A stretch of 64,000 nucleotides of DNA from Climacium dendroides (lineage: Eukaryota; Streptophyta; Bryopsida; Hypnales; Climaciaceae): NCBI GenBank assembly GCA_950106755.1, contig OX467092.1, positions 3,844,001 to 3,908,000 on the forward strand, written 5' to 3'. This document shows, piece after piece, positions 33,601 to 46,600 of this stretch (positions within the stretch are counted from its first letter, which is position 1; every line of letters starts with the position of its first letter). The translations under genes were made by a program, and so were the position numbers. Under the pieces are notes generated by a model, which worked only from the letters and a program-made list of their open reading frames with translations, was not told the origin of the DNA and did no database searches.

Positions 33601-36600
33601 CGCGCGCACTCTCCGCCTCACGACGACGATCGCGCTCCACGCGCTCGCGTTCCAACTCACGTTCTCGCTCTTTCTCTCGACCCCTCTCCAGCTCCGAACG
33701 CTCCTTCTCCTCCCTCTCGCGATCCCTCTCGGCACGAAGCCGGTCCTCAGAAACCGACACGGAGGACGCATCCACCTGAATACACAAACAACACAGACAC
33801 TCGTCACACGGAAACCTTCACTCCACAACACCAGACAAAACACACACAACACGGACAAATGGAAACCACAATACAACCCAACACACTTGCCACTTACCAC
33901 GCGTTTCTCACTCGCGGATCCAACATCCCCCTCCACGCTCGAACCGTCCTTCTCAACACTCGACAAACCAACCGCTTTGCTTGGAGCCGCCTGAAAACAA
34001 CGCACAAACCCAAAACAAGTCAAAAACACGCTCCTACAACCCCAGAGACATCTCAAAACAAACGAAAAAACGATAAAAAAAAAAAAACTGGACGAACCCA
34101 AAACGGGGGACCACTCCGAAACATACCATCAGGTCGATGTCACGCTTCGACACGTGATCCACGTCGCTCGGACCTGACGCCGCCTCGGGAGACCTGGCGC
34201 AGACACGGACAACCAGTCAGCAGTGCAACCAGATCCACACATCCAAGCCATCCTCCAAACAAGGAACACCACGGACTCAACATCTACACTCAAACAACTC
34301 AAACAACACAATGCAACGCAAGCCAAGATCCAACACCACCTCTTGTCCACTTCCATCTTCGGCGCCACTGCAACCACACCCAAGCTCGGACTCGGCGCGG
34401 AAGGACCGTCGGCGGCCGCAGGCGCAACTGCGGAGTCCCCACTCACAGACTTCTTCTCACGAACCGGCGAACCCGAAACGCGCTTCTCCACGGAAGTGGG
34501 GATCGACAACTCCGACTTACCCACGACGCTCACGACCTTCTTCTCCGATGGCACGCCCTTCTTATCCAACACCACCTTCTCCACACGACCCACGGAAACG
34601 CCCACGGAAACGCCAGGGACCGCAGACGCCAAACCGACCATCCCACTCGAGGACACACTCGCACCGGAAGCGACCAGCGCCGGGACAGACACAGTGGATG
34701 GAACCGAAACCGAAACCGCACCAACTGGCACAGAAACGCTGCCCTCCACTTTCACGCCACTCCTCTCCGCAGTCGACGGACGGCTCGGCAGCACATCCGC
34801 ATCTTTCACTGGAGCTACAACAATTCCAACACCGCTCGCGGGGCTGGGAGCCAGCCTCGACTGAACCACGACACCTTCTTCGGCCCGAGGGCGCTTGGGG
34901 CGCTTCTTTTTCGAACCTGCACAACAAGAAAAACACTCACATCAGCCAAATCCCACCCACGCACGACTCCGACAAACGAAACCATCTGCGCGGGATCGTG
35001 CGCACCAGATCCCAGCGCTGCCTCACGCCTCCAAAACCCCGCACCTTCCACACTGCCGTCGCTCCAATTCGCTTCGAACGCAACACGAAAGACCACTCAA
35101 CAGCCCCAAAACGGACACACAACAACAACACACCAACCGGGGCGAAAGAAACCATACCGTCTGCAACGGAAGCCGCGGCTGCAGCTGGAGGAGAGGGGGC
35201 GGGAGAAGCCGCCGAAGCGACGCCAGGGGAGTTGCTCCGAACACTCCCACCCGCAACGGGAGCGACACCCGCGCTCGTTCCGGATGGAACCGCGGAGTGA
35301 CCATTCGGGGCGTGCGGGGGGAGGCTGCTCACACCCACTTTCGACTCCTGCTTCGCTTCGGATTTCACCTCGTTCACAGACGCTCGGGACTCCTTCTTCG
35401 CTTCCACTGCGGAGGCGGACGGAGGGGGCTGGGTGCACATTCGCGCCAGGTCGAACAGAGCCTCGGCGACCTCCACCTCTTGCTCAGACACCAGAGATGG
35501 GGTCGAAACCTGTCAACCCCGACAATACCAACAACGCTTCAGACGCAGGACAACCCTCAAAGAATCCCAACCATGCAACGACTGACATCCACACATTCGA
35601 AATCCAAAAACTCCGAAGCGCTGCCGGACAGAAATACAAAAGGATCCCCGACAATCCAGCAGGAAGGCACCCACGTTCAACACTCAAACCTTGCGCATCA
35701 CGCCTACGCCGCCAAACACTCCAACAAAACCACCAACTCACAATGCCAGACTCTCTCACGACTCGGACACTCCTCGCCTCCAACACCACAACGGGGCTGG
35801 ACCAATCAAGCAAGCACATCAAAACAACACCGCTAGCCACACTCACACTCAACCGCACTCTCGCCCAAAATTCACACACTCTCACTCCACACGCCATTCA
35901 GTCCTCATCCTCACAGTACCTTCGCAAGCTTATGACCCCGAGGCTTCGATCCGCTCGGCTTCTGCAAAAACAAACAACGACACCCGTCAATATTCAACAC
36001 ACAAACAGGACACAAAAAACGCACACGCAAAACCACACACCAATTCACGCCCTCTTACCGTCCGTCTCCCAGGTTTCAGCGACGCGATCGAGGAAGACGA
36101 AGGGGTGCTCGACGGAGCTGGCGTCGACGCTGCCACTGCGCCCGCTCCGTGAGCAGGAGACTCCGCCACCGAGGCCGAAGCTGCCTCCTGCGGACGCTTC
36201 CCCATCGCTGCAACAACAGCAGGGCAACAGTCAGACACCACGCTTCGCCAATAAACCCTCATCCCACTCTCCTCAATCCAACACACGCCACCGCTCCACT
36301 CTCAACGACGAAAACACTCGACAATCACACACTCGCAATGGCGCACTGCAGATGGCGGAATCAGACACCAACCTGTGCGCGCTTTCCGTGGCACCGCTGG
36401 GAGATCCACCGCAATGCCATCTTCCGCAAACTGACACACACCTCACAACAGCAAGCAAGTCAGACCACTGCTCCCTGCACAACCCGGCGCCCGAAGGCAC
36501 GACTCGACACATCCAAGACCAACTCAACCAGGCCGCATCTACCACCCCCACCTTGGACTGAGGACGCGGCTTCCCGGGACGACGGGCGATGATCGGAGGC

Positions 36601-38408
36601 GGAGGGTCGTCGTCATCTTCCGACACGCCCATCTCCGTGTCTTCGGTCGTCTCCTCCACCTCATCGGCCGGACTGTTCCGAGCGTGCACCTGGATCTCCT
36701 GCGAACCCTGACGCTTCCTCTTGTTTCGAGAGCTCGGACCGACGATGCTCGTCGCCACACCGTGGACCCCGCTCACACCACTCCCATCTTTCTTCGTTCT
36801 CTCCCGTAATCGAGAATTGTGCACATCGTCCATCATGTCCTCCGCGTCATCGCCAACTGCAAAACACCCAAAACGCGCGAAACCCAAACCTCCGGTCAGC
36901 ATCACCTCCAGAAAAAACCAAACCATCAGCTTCGACTCTGCACTCGGGACACGCACCAATTCACAACCCTCCTCACTGCTCGGCTGGACGGACCTGCCCT
37001 ACTCGGCCCAAGCGCAGCACCACTGCCCAAAATGCTGGAAACGGAATGCAACCGCCACATTGTCACGACACTGTCACCTCCACTCACTCGACCGCTGCAT
37101 TGTCACCTCCACACCCAAAGGGGCCACCCCAACTGCATCCTCGACGAACACGACCCAAACGGACACTGCAGAACGCCATGACGCGGCACCGCACCTCATC
37201 GACCTCAAGTAATACTCCACAATCCAATGCAACGCGACGCGGACACTAGCGCTCCACAAAAGGCGCAATCGAAAAAACACAATTTCCACCTCCACGATCG
37301 GGAACAACGCCACCGACGGAACTCCTGGTTCGATTCCCGAACAGACCCAATCAGCCAGACACGGCAATCCACTTTCGCTCAATCCCATGGGAAGGGCACC
37401 TGAGAACAACACTCAGCGTCGTGCAATACAGGGGACTCCACCGCCGTCCTTCATCGAACCGCAATCGGGGATTCAGACGTACCAGCTCGCGCTCACGCAA
37501 AACAGAGCTTTTCACGTGAGGCGCAACTGCGAGGAAACGCCCTAGACAGGATTGGAAAAGTCGAGAGAGTCAACTCCTACACCCTCTCATACTTGTCGTC
37601 GCTCCACAAATGTGAACTTCAACAAAGCAAGGAACGATCAATGTTCCTTGGCCTGCCGTCGAGTCCTCTAATCCTCGAAAAACAGACTCACTCGACATTT
37701 CGCACTCCTCTCTTCTCCTCTTTGCGCACTCCTCTTCTCGCACTCGTTGCGTACCACACCCTTACCTCTCATCACCTGATGCCTACCCAATTCTGCAAAA
37801 CACTGCCTATCTCTCCATTCCAATGACAACTTTCGAATCCAGGCTCTCGCGGCAAGGCGCAACAAAGGCAACATCGCAAACATCCGCTGCAAAGACGGAC
37901 ACACACTAGACGCTCACGACGCCAGCCATCGAGCTGGCACGCCAATTCTCACCGCGAACACGCCTTCGTCAGGTCGGAGACCCCGAGCCTGAGGCGGCAA
38001 CCTCACTCGGTTATCAGTCACCACGGTGGCTCCTGCAAAATTAATCTATCACAGAGGTCGAAGCTCCGAGGACTACCACGAAGGACTTGCTGTCCTGCAC
38101 ACTTTCTCAAGGAGATCATTCGGGATCTGACACGCGGCGGCGGACTGGAACCAGTAGCAGCACCCGACACCAAGACTCCGCCCAAGGAATGGCAAGAACA
38201 GGAGTACGGAAGTCAAGAGGGAGAGGCCACGAGCAGCAGCAGAGTGCGTGCAACAAGATCAGGATTTCTAATGCAACCAGGGTAATCGAGGAACAAAGAA
38301 CCAAGGGACCGCACCTGCAGCGTCTTTGAAGCCCGTGCGTGGTCGCCGGGGTGCATGAACGAGGCCGCCCCCTCCACCTCCACGCCGACCCTCGCGACCG
38401 CGCTCCAT
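27445..38408 (-). CDS. TIC: TIME FOR COFFEE-like clock protein, 18 exons, 2,144 residues
   Basis: Exons, 5' to 3': 38315-38408, 36552-36856, 36373-36430, 36059-36207, 35920-35961, 35158-35509, 34340-34916, 34127-34193, 33898-33990, 33454-33775, 32958-33108, 32765-32828, 32204-32644, 31598-31984, 30578-31480, 29074-30387, 28063-28684, 27445-27938. All joins are GT-AG, all phases agree and the sum is 2,145 codons with stop. Family marks: N-terminal MERGREGRR, RLRERTKKDG, VPRKARTA (near 146), EVEVAEALFDL (227-237), RDIDLM (543-548), an Arg/Glu-rich coiled-coil-like segment (580-686), and the hallmark KRCATHVYIARF (near 771-782) followed by His/Gln, then long Gly/Ser/Gln-rich tails with polyGln. 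Arabidopsis TIC (about 1,550 residues) is a nuclear factor setting clock phase and amplitude. This homologue is longer, mainly in the low-complexity C-terminal half. ATG at 38406-38408 was chosen for the conserved MERGRE start. Confidence 0.9.
30306..30349 (-). repeat. CAG tract encoding polyGln (TIC exon 16)
   Basis: A run of (CAG)n on the sense strand, interrupted once by CAA (TTG on plus), near the 5' end of exon 16, encodes about 13 consecutive Gln. Confidence 0.9.
30627..30659 (-). repeat. Pure CAG tract encoding polyGln (TIC exon 15, 3' part)
   Basis: Eleven uninterrupted CAG codons on the sense strand, close to the exon 15 donor. A second Gln stretch directly abuts that donor. Confidence 0.9.
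31338..31364 (-). repeat. Pure CAG tract encoding polyGln (TIC exon 15, 5' part)
   Basis: Nine uninterrupted CAG codons on the sense strand, at about residues 1074-1082 of the predicted protein. Confidence 0.9.
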
Positions 38409-39605
38409 GAGGGCTACCGAGGAGCGAATCCCCTCTTCTCTTCCCTGTTTCTCCTTACCCTTGGGACTTTGTTGTCTGCGCGAGCCAGAGTGACCTCCCG
38501 CCGCGACAGAGATTTTCAACGGGATGGGAGGAAACGCGCGCCTGCCTGCCCGCGGAGTCCCTGAGACCAATCTCCAAGCGCCACCCGGAACAGAGAAGAA
38601 AGATGGCGAGAGGCAAGATGAAAAGCGCTGAACGAGACCGCAACTGCAACCGCCCGACCGTGGGATTCATCAACTTCCCCTGTCGCCGAAAGGAAGCAGC
38701 TCTCACGAGAGACTCGCCCAAACCCCAGAGCTGACTAAATAAACAGGCACGGAAGGAGTCTGGGGGCAGAGAAAGGTCCCGCGCAAGAAGGGGATACCAC
38801 AGAATCAAATGTCGCCAACCGTAATGAGCAAATGGTCCGACAACTCCACACGTCCCGGAATCTCTCCACCCGACGCAAGCAAAGAGAAACTACGAGAAGA
38901 GCGAGAACCACAACACGGCATCGTATCACGCCGAACGCTACTCACGCAATCCCGTGGTCCCGTCCCGGTGCCGCAACAGAACAATCCCGATACAGGACCG
39001 GCACGACGGAGCACCAGGGGCCATCGCAGCTGCTCTCCGCCGCACAACCATCGGCCGGAACCAATCCGTCACTCCCTCTTTTCTCTCAAACACATCTCTC
39101 AATACAGAAAACCTCGCCTTCCCCTGCAATTGGCGCAGGCCGACCCTCTTCTCTCCTGCCACTCGTTGAGTTCCCTGCACAGGAATCAGCGGCCTCCACC
39201 CCGGCGCTCAGGCCACGACCTCACTTCCCTCGGAATGCCGCACCCATCTGCAGAGCAATCACATGACCTTCCGCCAGGCCCAGGAGCAAGGTGAGAAACA
39301 AGCAGAAGCAGCTGTTGTTGCAACAAAACAGGCGGGCCGTCTCGCCAACGCCACCCCTCCCTCCAGCCCTGACTTTGGCTTCGGCTTCGGCATGCCGAAC
39401 CTCCGCACCCACCGTGATCCCCATCCCTGTCGAGCGCTGCGCTGCCCCGCCCGGTAGGTAGCTTCGCCTTCCTGCACCACTCATCACGGGCGGGGTCAGT
39501 AACTCGGGTGGGGCGTACTTTTACCCTGTGGGTACCCCAGGGCATGGCCATTGACCCTGGCATGACCCCATCATCCATGCCTTGCAAGCGCGGCTTGTGT
39601 AAAAG
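38409..39605 (-). promoter_or_regulatory. GC- and CpG-rich 5' region of the TIC-like gene
   Basis: GC-rich DNA continues about 1.2 kb upstream of the start codon and ends abruptly near 39605, where AT-rich intergenic DNA begins. It probably contains the 5' UTR and core promoter. I could not locate a TATA box or a clock element with confidence. The frame of the TIC start is open upstream for 54 more codons to an ATG at 38568-38570, but family comparison favours the downstream ATG. Other open frames here lie on both strands and look like composition effects. One of them, 39186-39608 on the minus strand (140 codons), could hide an upstream exon. Confidence 0.5.
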
Positions 39606-42600
39606 CAATTTTTGTCTAGTCTTATGACTTTTGAGTATACCAAGGTCTAAATCGATTTATATTGGGATAGAATAGGACACATGACTTATTTCATTGAAAA
39701 TTTTATGTATGTATCATTTTTCCAAGTAATAGTTTAATTGGCCTATAACTTTCTAAATTTGCATTCTTTCCTTTAATTTCAGGGTTTTATGTATGAAGAT
39801 TTTTGGCCAAATCTTGAATGAGTGACTCTAAATGATTTTTCCTAATTTATTGAGCTTCTTATTTTTTAAATTTAAGTTTGATTTGTACAAATTATCTAGA
39901 CTATTAAAATTGGAGTAATGTCTATTTACATTTCGAAATCAATTTAGAAGAAGAGAACTTTTAAACTTCACAAAAACTTTGATTTGATTTTATAGTACCA
40001 ATAATTATGTGTTGGTAAGATATACTAATTTTATAAAGTGATATATACATGTATAATATGAATTCAAAAATCTCTTATATATATGTATTGATAATATGTT
40101 CATTTTATAAATTGTAGAATTATGATGGAAAAAAAAGTATATCTTTCTTTATTTCTAAATGTTTAATATGGTATTTTACAAATTTGATAGAATCCACGAA
40201 AACCTTAGTAGGTTGTCTTTTAGTTCATTCAACAATATCTAATAATAACATCGTCCTATATCAACTCTCTAAAAGATTTAGTCTTAATTAAATTTTATTT
40301 TGGAGGCAATTAATGTTATTTAAAAGTAATATGTGGCAATACGGAATCATAACCACATATATTGCTTCCAAGTATGGTTTTTAACCTTCAATTTTCTTTT
40401 TCTTTTGTTTGGTAGACCTTGTTAGCAATTGAAAGAAGATTCTAATTTCTCTTACCTTATTTTATTGGATATGGAGTGAATAAAAGTTTGAATTTTCAAT
40501 TGACCAAATGTATGTGTTTTTGAAAATGATTCCACATGATGATGTTTGGAAGTTGTACATTTTAGACAAAAATTGAATTTGAAGATTCATTGGCTACAAA
40601 GACCAAGCCATGGCAAGTTTGCAATGTGTGTTTTGCACATTAAAATTGTTTTTTAAGTCTAAATTTAAAATGAAACATATTCCATCTAGATATAAGAATA
40701 ATGTTATTTATATATCTTCAAATTGGTATTTTGTATTTTTATATTTTTATATTTTTCTATTTTTACAACTATAATCAAGGTCTTTTTAACATGGCAAAAG
40801 TTCATTATAGTTTTATGCCACAATTCTTGCTTCATTAATTATTGAATTACATAAATCATTGTATAAATATTTTCTATTATTATTTTAGGATTTGACAATA
40901 TTGTTGGTATGTATGATGTGTTTTGTTGTTGGCAATTTCTTTTACACAACATCCTATTCTTTTGATATATCTACAAGGTTTAAGATTTCAATTACATATT
41001 AATTACAAGATAAATGGTCAACCATAGGGGCTATTTTTTGTAACTTTGCATATGAAATTGCATTCTTTTCATTCACTCATAAATGTCTAAGGTTTTTTTT
41101 TAACTTCTTGAAGTTTGTCCAAAACTAAACAAATCCACCAAGTTTTCATAAGTTTTATCAATATTTAAAACTTTGTAACTATACAAATTAAAATAAGACA
41201 TGGTATGAATTACATAAGAAAAGAAAATAAAACAATATCACTCATGGATTAAAATATTGTAATGTTTGATCAAAAGGTTGTTAAAACTATTAAAGTGATT
41301 TGAAGTCTTTCAATCCTCTTTTTTATATGCCAAATTTTAAATTGAGGTCATAAAAAAATATGAAGTTAAAGGAAATAACATCCATGACCATAATCCATTT
41401 ATAGCTTTTCAAAATCCACTCTACAATCTAAATGAATTTGGTCAATGTCATTCCCCCCTCTCAATTTAGTGTATTTGAGGCTCATCTCTATTACTAAAAC
41501 ATTAAGATCTGCAATGGATACCCTTGTATAAAATCTTGAATAGAAATATCATACAACATCTTTTTTCAAAATTGGAATTTTGATGCTTAAAATAGACTTT
41601 AAAGGATATTCAAGTAAGAATAAAGTACCAAAAATAATACTTTGGTAAGATTTTATTTTAACTTCAAAGTTTAGTCAACACCAAAATAAGGTGTTTTAGG
41701 AGACATTTAGGGACTATTAACACACCTTTCCTTCATTTCTCACACAATTCTTTCTTTGTTGAACCTTATAAATGAAGATTATTTTAATTAAAACTCATTC
41801 AAAATTTTCAATGAAAAATCAATATCTCTTTTCAAGATATAATGGTTTATTTAGTACAATGCAATTTTTCAGGTCCATCTCATTTAAATGTGATTGTATT
41901 GTGTAATGACATATGTTACAATGGTTATCACCTATCTTCCATAACAAAATGTGGAATTATCCTAGCATCACAATCAAACATTTTTTGAGGCTTACAACAT
42001 TGATTTTCAAGAATTCAACACTTCCACAAACCTCCTAATTTCTTAGAACAATGGAAATGGTCAAGCATGGAGCATTCATAACTACTTCAATGTCCTTGCA
42101 TTTCATCCCTCTTTTATGCATCTCAACATTACAACTCTTCTCCTTAGTACTCAACGTTCTATATATTATATTATTCAACATAACTTCTCAAGAATTCTAT
42201 TAGGCCAACAACAACAATTTTCTTCTATGCAAGCTAACATTTCATAATATTGCTCACTATAGTGTATTGAAATTTGACTCTTTTTTCTTTGAATCTTTAA
42301 GCACTATGGTAAAATAGCCTATTGCAATCAAAATTTGGAGTTTGCCCTCATGCCATTGATGAATTTTTTTTCTAATTTCCACATAAAGATAAGTGTGAGA
42401 AACAGTGAAAGCAATTGAAAATATATTTCTCCAACAAAATATAAATTTTTTATGAATTTTTGAAGTGTCCCTAAAGATTACCAACAAAGTGCCCCTAAAG
42501 ATTACTTCTCCAACAAAGTGCCCCTAAAGAGTCTCTAGATTACCTCCCAAACTAACTAAAATTATATCCACAATGCTCATCTTACTCACTTAAAGTAATC

Positions 42601-42696
42601 CTAACATTTTTCAACATGGAAGGCCTAAAAAAGTTACTTTTTACAATGAATTTACACTCAAAAGCTAGAATTTTTCATCGAGGTCATTAATCCCTA
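39606..42696. other. AT-rich intergenic stretch
   Basis: No coding region is recognised. It holds copy 2 of dispersed repeat family A on the minus strand at about 41150-41675. A near-exact 20-base duplication containing CAAAGTGCCCCTAAAGA lies around 42484-42530. Confidence 0.6.
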
Positions 42697-42933
42697 CATC
42701 ACGAAGTTTAGACCCTACGATTTGTCAACAATTATCATGTGGTTATCATTGTTTCATGAGTTCGCACGTTAATTATAATTTATTGCATCATTACAATGCA
42801 TTACTTCGCATTGTAACGATGCGAAGTAATGCATTATAATGATGTGATTAATTGTAAATAGTGTGTGAATCCATGAAACAACGATAACCACATGATAATT
42901 ATTGACAAACCATAGGATCTAAACTTTGTGATG
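42697..42933. mobile_element. Palindromic MITE (237 bp) with TA flanks
   Basis: Almost the whole element is an inverted repeat: CATCACGAAGTTTAGA on the left pairs with the right end, and the arms of about 110 bases continue through CAATTATCATGTGGTTATC to a centre near ATTACTTCGCATTG. TA flanks both ends (42695-42696, 42934-42935). Arm identity is roughly 85-90 percent by eye. There is no coding capacity. It is typical of a Tc1/mariner-type non-autonomous element. Confidence 0.8.
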
Positions 42934-44500
42934 TAAATGCCCAAGCCCTTTTATGAGTTTATACAAATTTGCTCTAAAGTGAATAAAAAGTCAATATTTT
43001 GATAAGTTGTATCATTCTTTTCTGAATCATAACTACACAAATTCAAACTAGACATGTTAGAGATTACATTAGGAAAAGAAAACACAACAATATCACTTAT
43101 AGATTGAAAGAGTCCTCAACACCAAGGAAAGCCAAGATTGCAATGGACACCCTTGCACAAAATCTTGAATAAAAAAAAAGATCATAATCAATCATTTTCA
43201 AAATTGGATTTTTGATGTTGAAACTAAACTTCTAAAAGAGTTTTTTTTCCAAAAGATACACACTACTAAAATAGCAACTTGATTAGGTTTCATTTTTACT
43301 TCAATATATTGTTGACACCCAAATTTGGTGCCTCAAACACTTAGGGGTTAATCACTCCATTCCGGTCACTTCTAAGACATTGATCGTGGCCCAACTCTCA
43401 CTCACTGAAAATCCCCCCATGATGGGGGGCATTCCCTAGGTGTCACTCAGTCGTAGGGCTTTTGACCTCAATGGGTTGTTCTACCCTATGAAGTGCAATT
43501 GAACAATTGAACAAGAAGCATCCCAAGTGGCTCAAGGAGCTCAACAATCAAAGATCCATTTTTGAACTCGTAACAACACATTTTACTAAATCTAATCATA
43601 TTCTCTAATCCGTGACTTTTTTTTTTTTTTTCAATTGTGTGATGGAATGGTGGTATTTGGTGGGTGTTTAATTGGACCACTACCTTAGTACCTTCCCAAA
43701 CAAAATTTGCAATTAGTTGGGTAGGAGGAAAGGGTGGGAGTTGGAATCGAGGTGAGCTTGATTCAACTGAACAGTGAGAGAGTGCCTTTTTCAAGTACAG
43801 CGAAGCAGGCAGGCACCCACAGGGGAATTATTTTGGGACCCTACTGTACAGTACAACATATCCTCTGACTCTGTGTTCGGGGGAATGGAACCAAGTCACC
43901 GTAGAGCTACTACTACAATGTCCTTCATTAGGGTTTCCTTCCCTTTCCTTTTAAAAAAATTTTAAAAAAAGAAATGCTAAAAGTACGCCTTGGAAATGTC
44001 GACATGGTCGTACGCCATTTCTGCATTTTTTTAAATTGACACGTGTCATTTCGTGAATGGTGTAACGTGACGTGGACCCCCGAGAATCTGACGTGGAAAA
44101 TTCGATTTCGAATCAGACCTTCCCTGTTGACCCATTAAAAAAAAATCAACAACTCTCTGTCTGTGACAGATTTCAGAGGCCTACTACCTTAAAATAAATT
44201 CATGGATGAGTTGCCATGTCTTGGGATTCATAATAAGTAGTCAAACAGAAAACTTGAATCTTCAGTTCGGTTGCACCCCCATTTTTTGTCATGTAAATTT
44301 AATGGGATGGGGTGGACAGGCAGTCAAAGTCAATTAAATACGAAGCGTACAGAATTCACTCCCCACCGTGGATCAGGACAATTCAAAGTGCTTCCAGCGA
44401 ATTCCCACCGTAGGATGGGGCCCTGGAGGACTACCGAGTATCTGACGAGCCTTAGTATAGCATTCGGTTTCTGTTTTTAGCGACGGAAGTGGAGTGGGTC
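42934..44500. other. Intergenic stretch with repeat copy and short hairpin
   Basis: It contains family A copy 3 (42985-43312, minus). A perfect hairpin of six C, a short loop and six G lies at 43415-43432. Open frames such as 43486-43794 and 43774-43965 match nothing and are not supported. Confidence 0.5.
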
Positions 44501-44504
44501 GGGG

Positions 44505-44577
44505 CAGGCAGGTAGGTAGGGAAGTATGGAGGTAGGTACGTAGGCCGAGTAGGTATGTGGGTTGGGTAGGTATGTGA
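44505..44577. repeat. Degenerate GGTA/GGCA microsatellite
   Basis: Variants of GGTAGGTA, GGCAGGCA, GGTATGTG and GTAGGCCG run for about 70 bases. Confidence 0.8.
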
Positions 44578-44987
44578 AAAAGCCCAATCCACTCTTGGAA
44601 TGGAATGGGTCTCACGGTTGTCCGTCCGCTGGGGAGAGGGTATCCTGAATCAAGTCAAGGGTATCTGCTTACTGTATATATCCAATCCGAGTTGGCCCCT
44701 TTCACCAATGAACGAAAAGCCCAAGACGCATGGAAACAAAACAATTTGACTTTACTTGCAACAAAAGAAAAAGAATGGAGGCTTGGTTGGGAAACATTCT
44801 TTTTCGAGGGTGACTCTTGGAAAAATTAGCCCCCCCTTGGACCAAAGTAGTCATCAAAATGCTCTAATTATTAAACCAATCGGTTATTTCTATAGTGTCA
44901 ACAGTGAAGTCATCCACGGGGCGCTTTTCGACCTCAACGTCGTTCAACACTTAAAAGGACAACGAGGTGACCTTAGAAATCATCAGT

Positions 44988-45150
44988 TGTGAATCATTGG
45001 CTTAAAAAATTGCAAAAACATTCATTGGAAGTCAAAGTACTGGAGAAGATCTCCCCTTTTTCCAAATAAAATTCCAAAGATGAACAGTTGCACTTTTGTC
45101 CTACATGGAGAGATTCTTTGTCATCCATGGACACCTAACATCCACCTCAA
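44988..45150 (+). repeat. Dispersed repeat family B, copy 1
   Basis: About 160 bases shared with 62722-62870 in the same orientation and with 51425-51575 and 59075-59230 in reverse. Landmarks in order: a GCTTAAAAAA word, CATTCATTGGAAG, AAGATGAACAGTTGCACTTT, GTCCTACATGGAGAGATTCT, TTGTCAT. Non-coding. Confidence 0.75.
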
Positions 45151-46600
45151 TGTTCAAGGGTTAACTCTAAAAGGGGAGAAGACCTATCACCAAGGTACTT
45201 GGATAGAAATGATCTCATAATTCTTAGCCCATTGAGGTGCATTCTTCATTTCTATATTAACCTTTAAAGGACGCAATCTCATGTGATGGAGGTAGTCACA
45301 AAAAGTGCTCTTGATTATTGGACCAATAGGTGCATTTTTTGCTTTTAGAATGAACAATGAAGGTGTAAAAGAAAATTGATCTAAAGTTTATCGAAAGAAA
45401 CTCATTTTAGATTCTTTTTTCATAAGGTAAATATTCTTTAAAGTCTATTTTTAGCACCCAAAATATGATTTTGGAGGAAAAACAAAGCGATTTTTTTTCT
45501 ATTTAAGATTGTATCCCATGGGAGCCATTGATAAACTTGATTTCTTGTGTTAAAAGATGCTCTTGAGCCTCATATATATAAAGAGGGAGAGACACGCATA
45601 CAAATTACAGGAAGGGGGTACATTATAAATGCATTAAAAAAATTTATGCATTTATTTTTGAAATGTAGTAATACTTTAACCTTTAACCTCTTGTTTTTTC
45701 ATGACTATAATTATAGATTTGGCATGTAAAAAGAGGGTTGAAAGACTTCACATTGCTTTCAAAATTTCAACTCCCTTGTTATCAAACATTCAATCTATAT
45801 GTGATATTCTTGTGCTATATTTTTCTAATTGATTCATAATAAATCTAGTTTAAGATTGTACAATTATATTTGAGAAGATATTAATTAATTTAATAAATAT
45901 TTGATTTCCATTTAGTTTAGTATAAACTCCAAGAAGTTCAAAAAAGGCCTTGTGTGTTTAGTTGTAAACAAAATTAAGGTATACAAATTAGTTCAACTAG
46001 TGCTAAAATTTGAGTAGTGGAACATTCCCTCATTCTAATATAAACAATTGTTGCTAGTTCCCTCACCAACAATTTAGATTGCGTCGACCCAAATATCAAA
46101 GAAGGTTCGATTGTTAGTGATATTTGTAACCCAAGATCAATCATCTTGCTCTACAAGGGAAACTAGAAGTCCGCTACTTGTACTTTGGGGTGTGGCTCCC
46201 CTCCAAATGCCCATGCAAGATAAATTTAGTTCTTTCTTTGTTGTAGTTTAGTCATAACAATTAGGCCTATGTGCCAAAAGAAAGTAATAATAATAATAAT
46301 TGAAGTACGCGTTGTTGTCTTCCCAACGACCTTCTTGAAAAATAAATAGCCATTAAGCTATAAGAGGTTCTTATCCCTGTAGATGAATGACTTGCCTTTC
46401 CAAATTGAAAGATCCTACTCAAACTTCTTTATATTCTTTATAAACGTAATTTTTGTCAAAGCAAAGCCTCCTTCTCCTCCTCTCCCCCTTTCCATCCACA
46501 CATGTAGACCTAATGAACGAACATGGCAAAGGAAGATCGCCCTCTTATTGCCACATGTCAATTTACCATTGAAGAAACTAGTGAATTTTTTTAATCTTCC
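45151..46600. other. AT-rich intergenic stretch with family A copy 4
   Basis: Family A copy 4 runs plus-strand at about 45420-45860. The rest shows no gene. A 60-codon open frame at 45547-45729 lies within the repeat and is not supported. Confidence 0.5.

Noticed and set aside
32614..36561. 1,315-codon open frame on the plus strand
   Set aside because: It runs straight through TIC exons and introns, has Arg/Pro/Thr/His-biased composition and no domains. The T-poor plus strand alone explains the lack of stops.
37325..37345. tRNA-like T-loop word GGTTCGATTCCC
   Set aside because: No matching T stem, anticodon arm or acceptor stem around it.
43486..43965. Open frames of 102 and 63 codons
   Set aside because: No recognisable features, low-complexity Lys run, no splice or start support.
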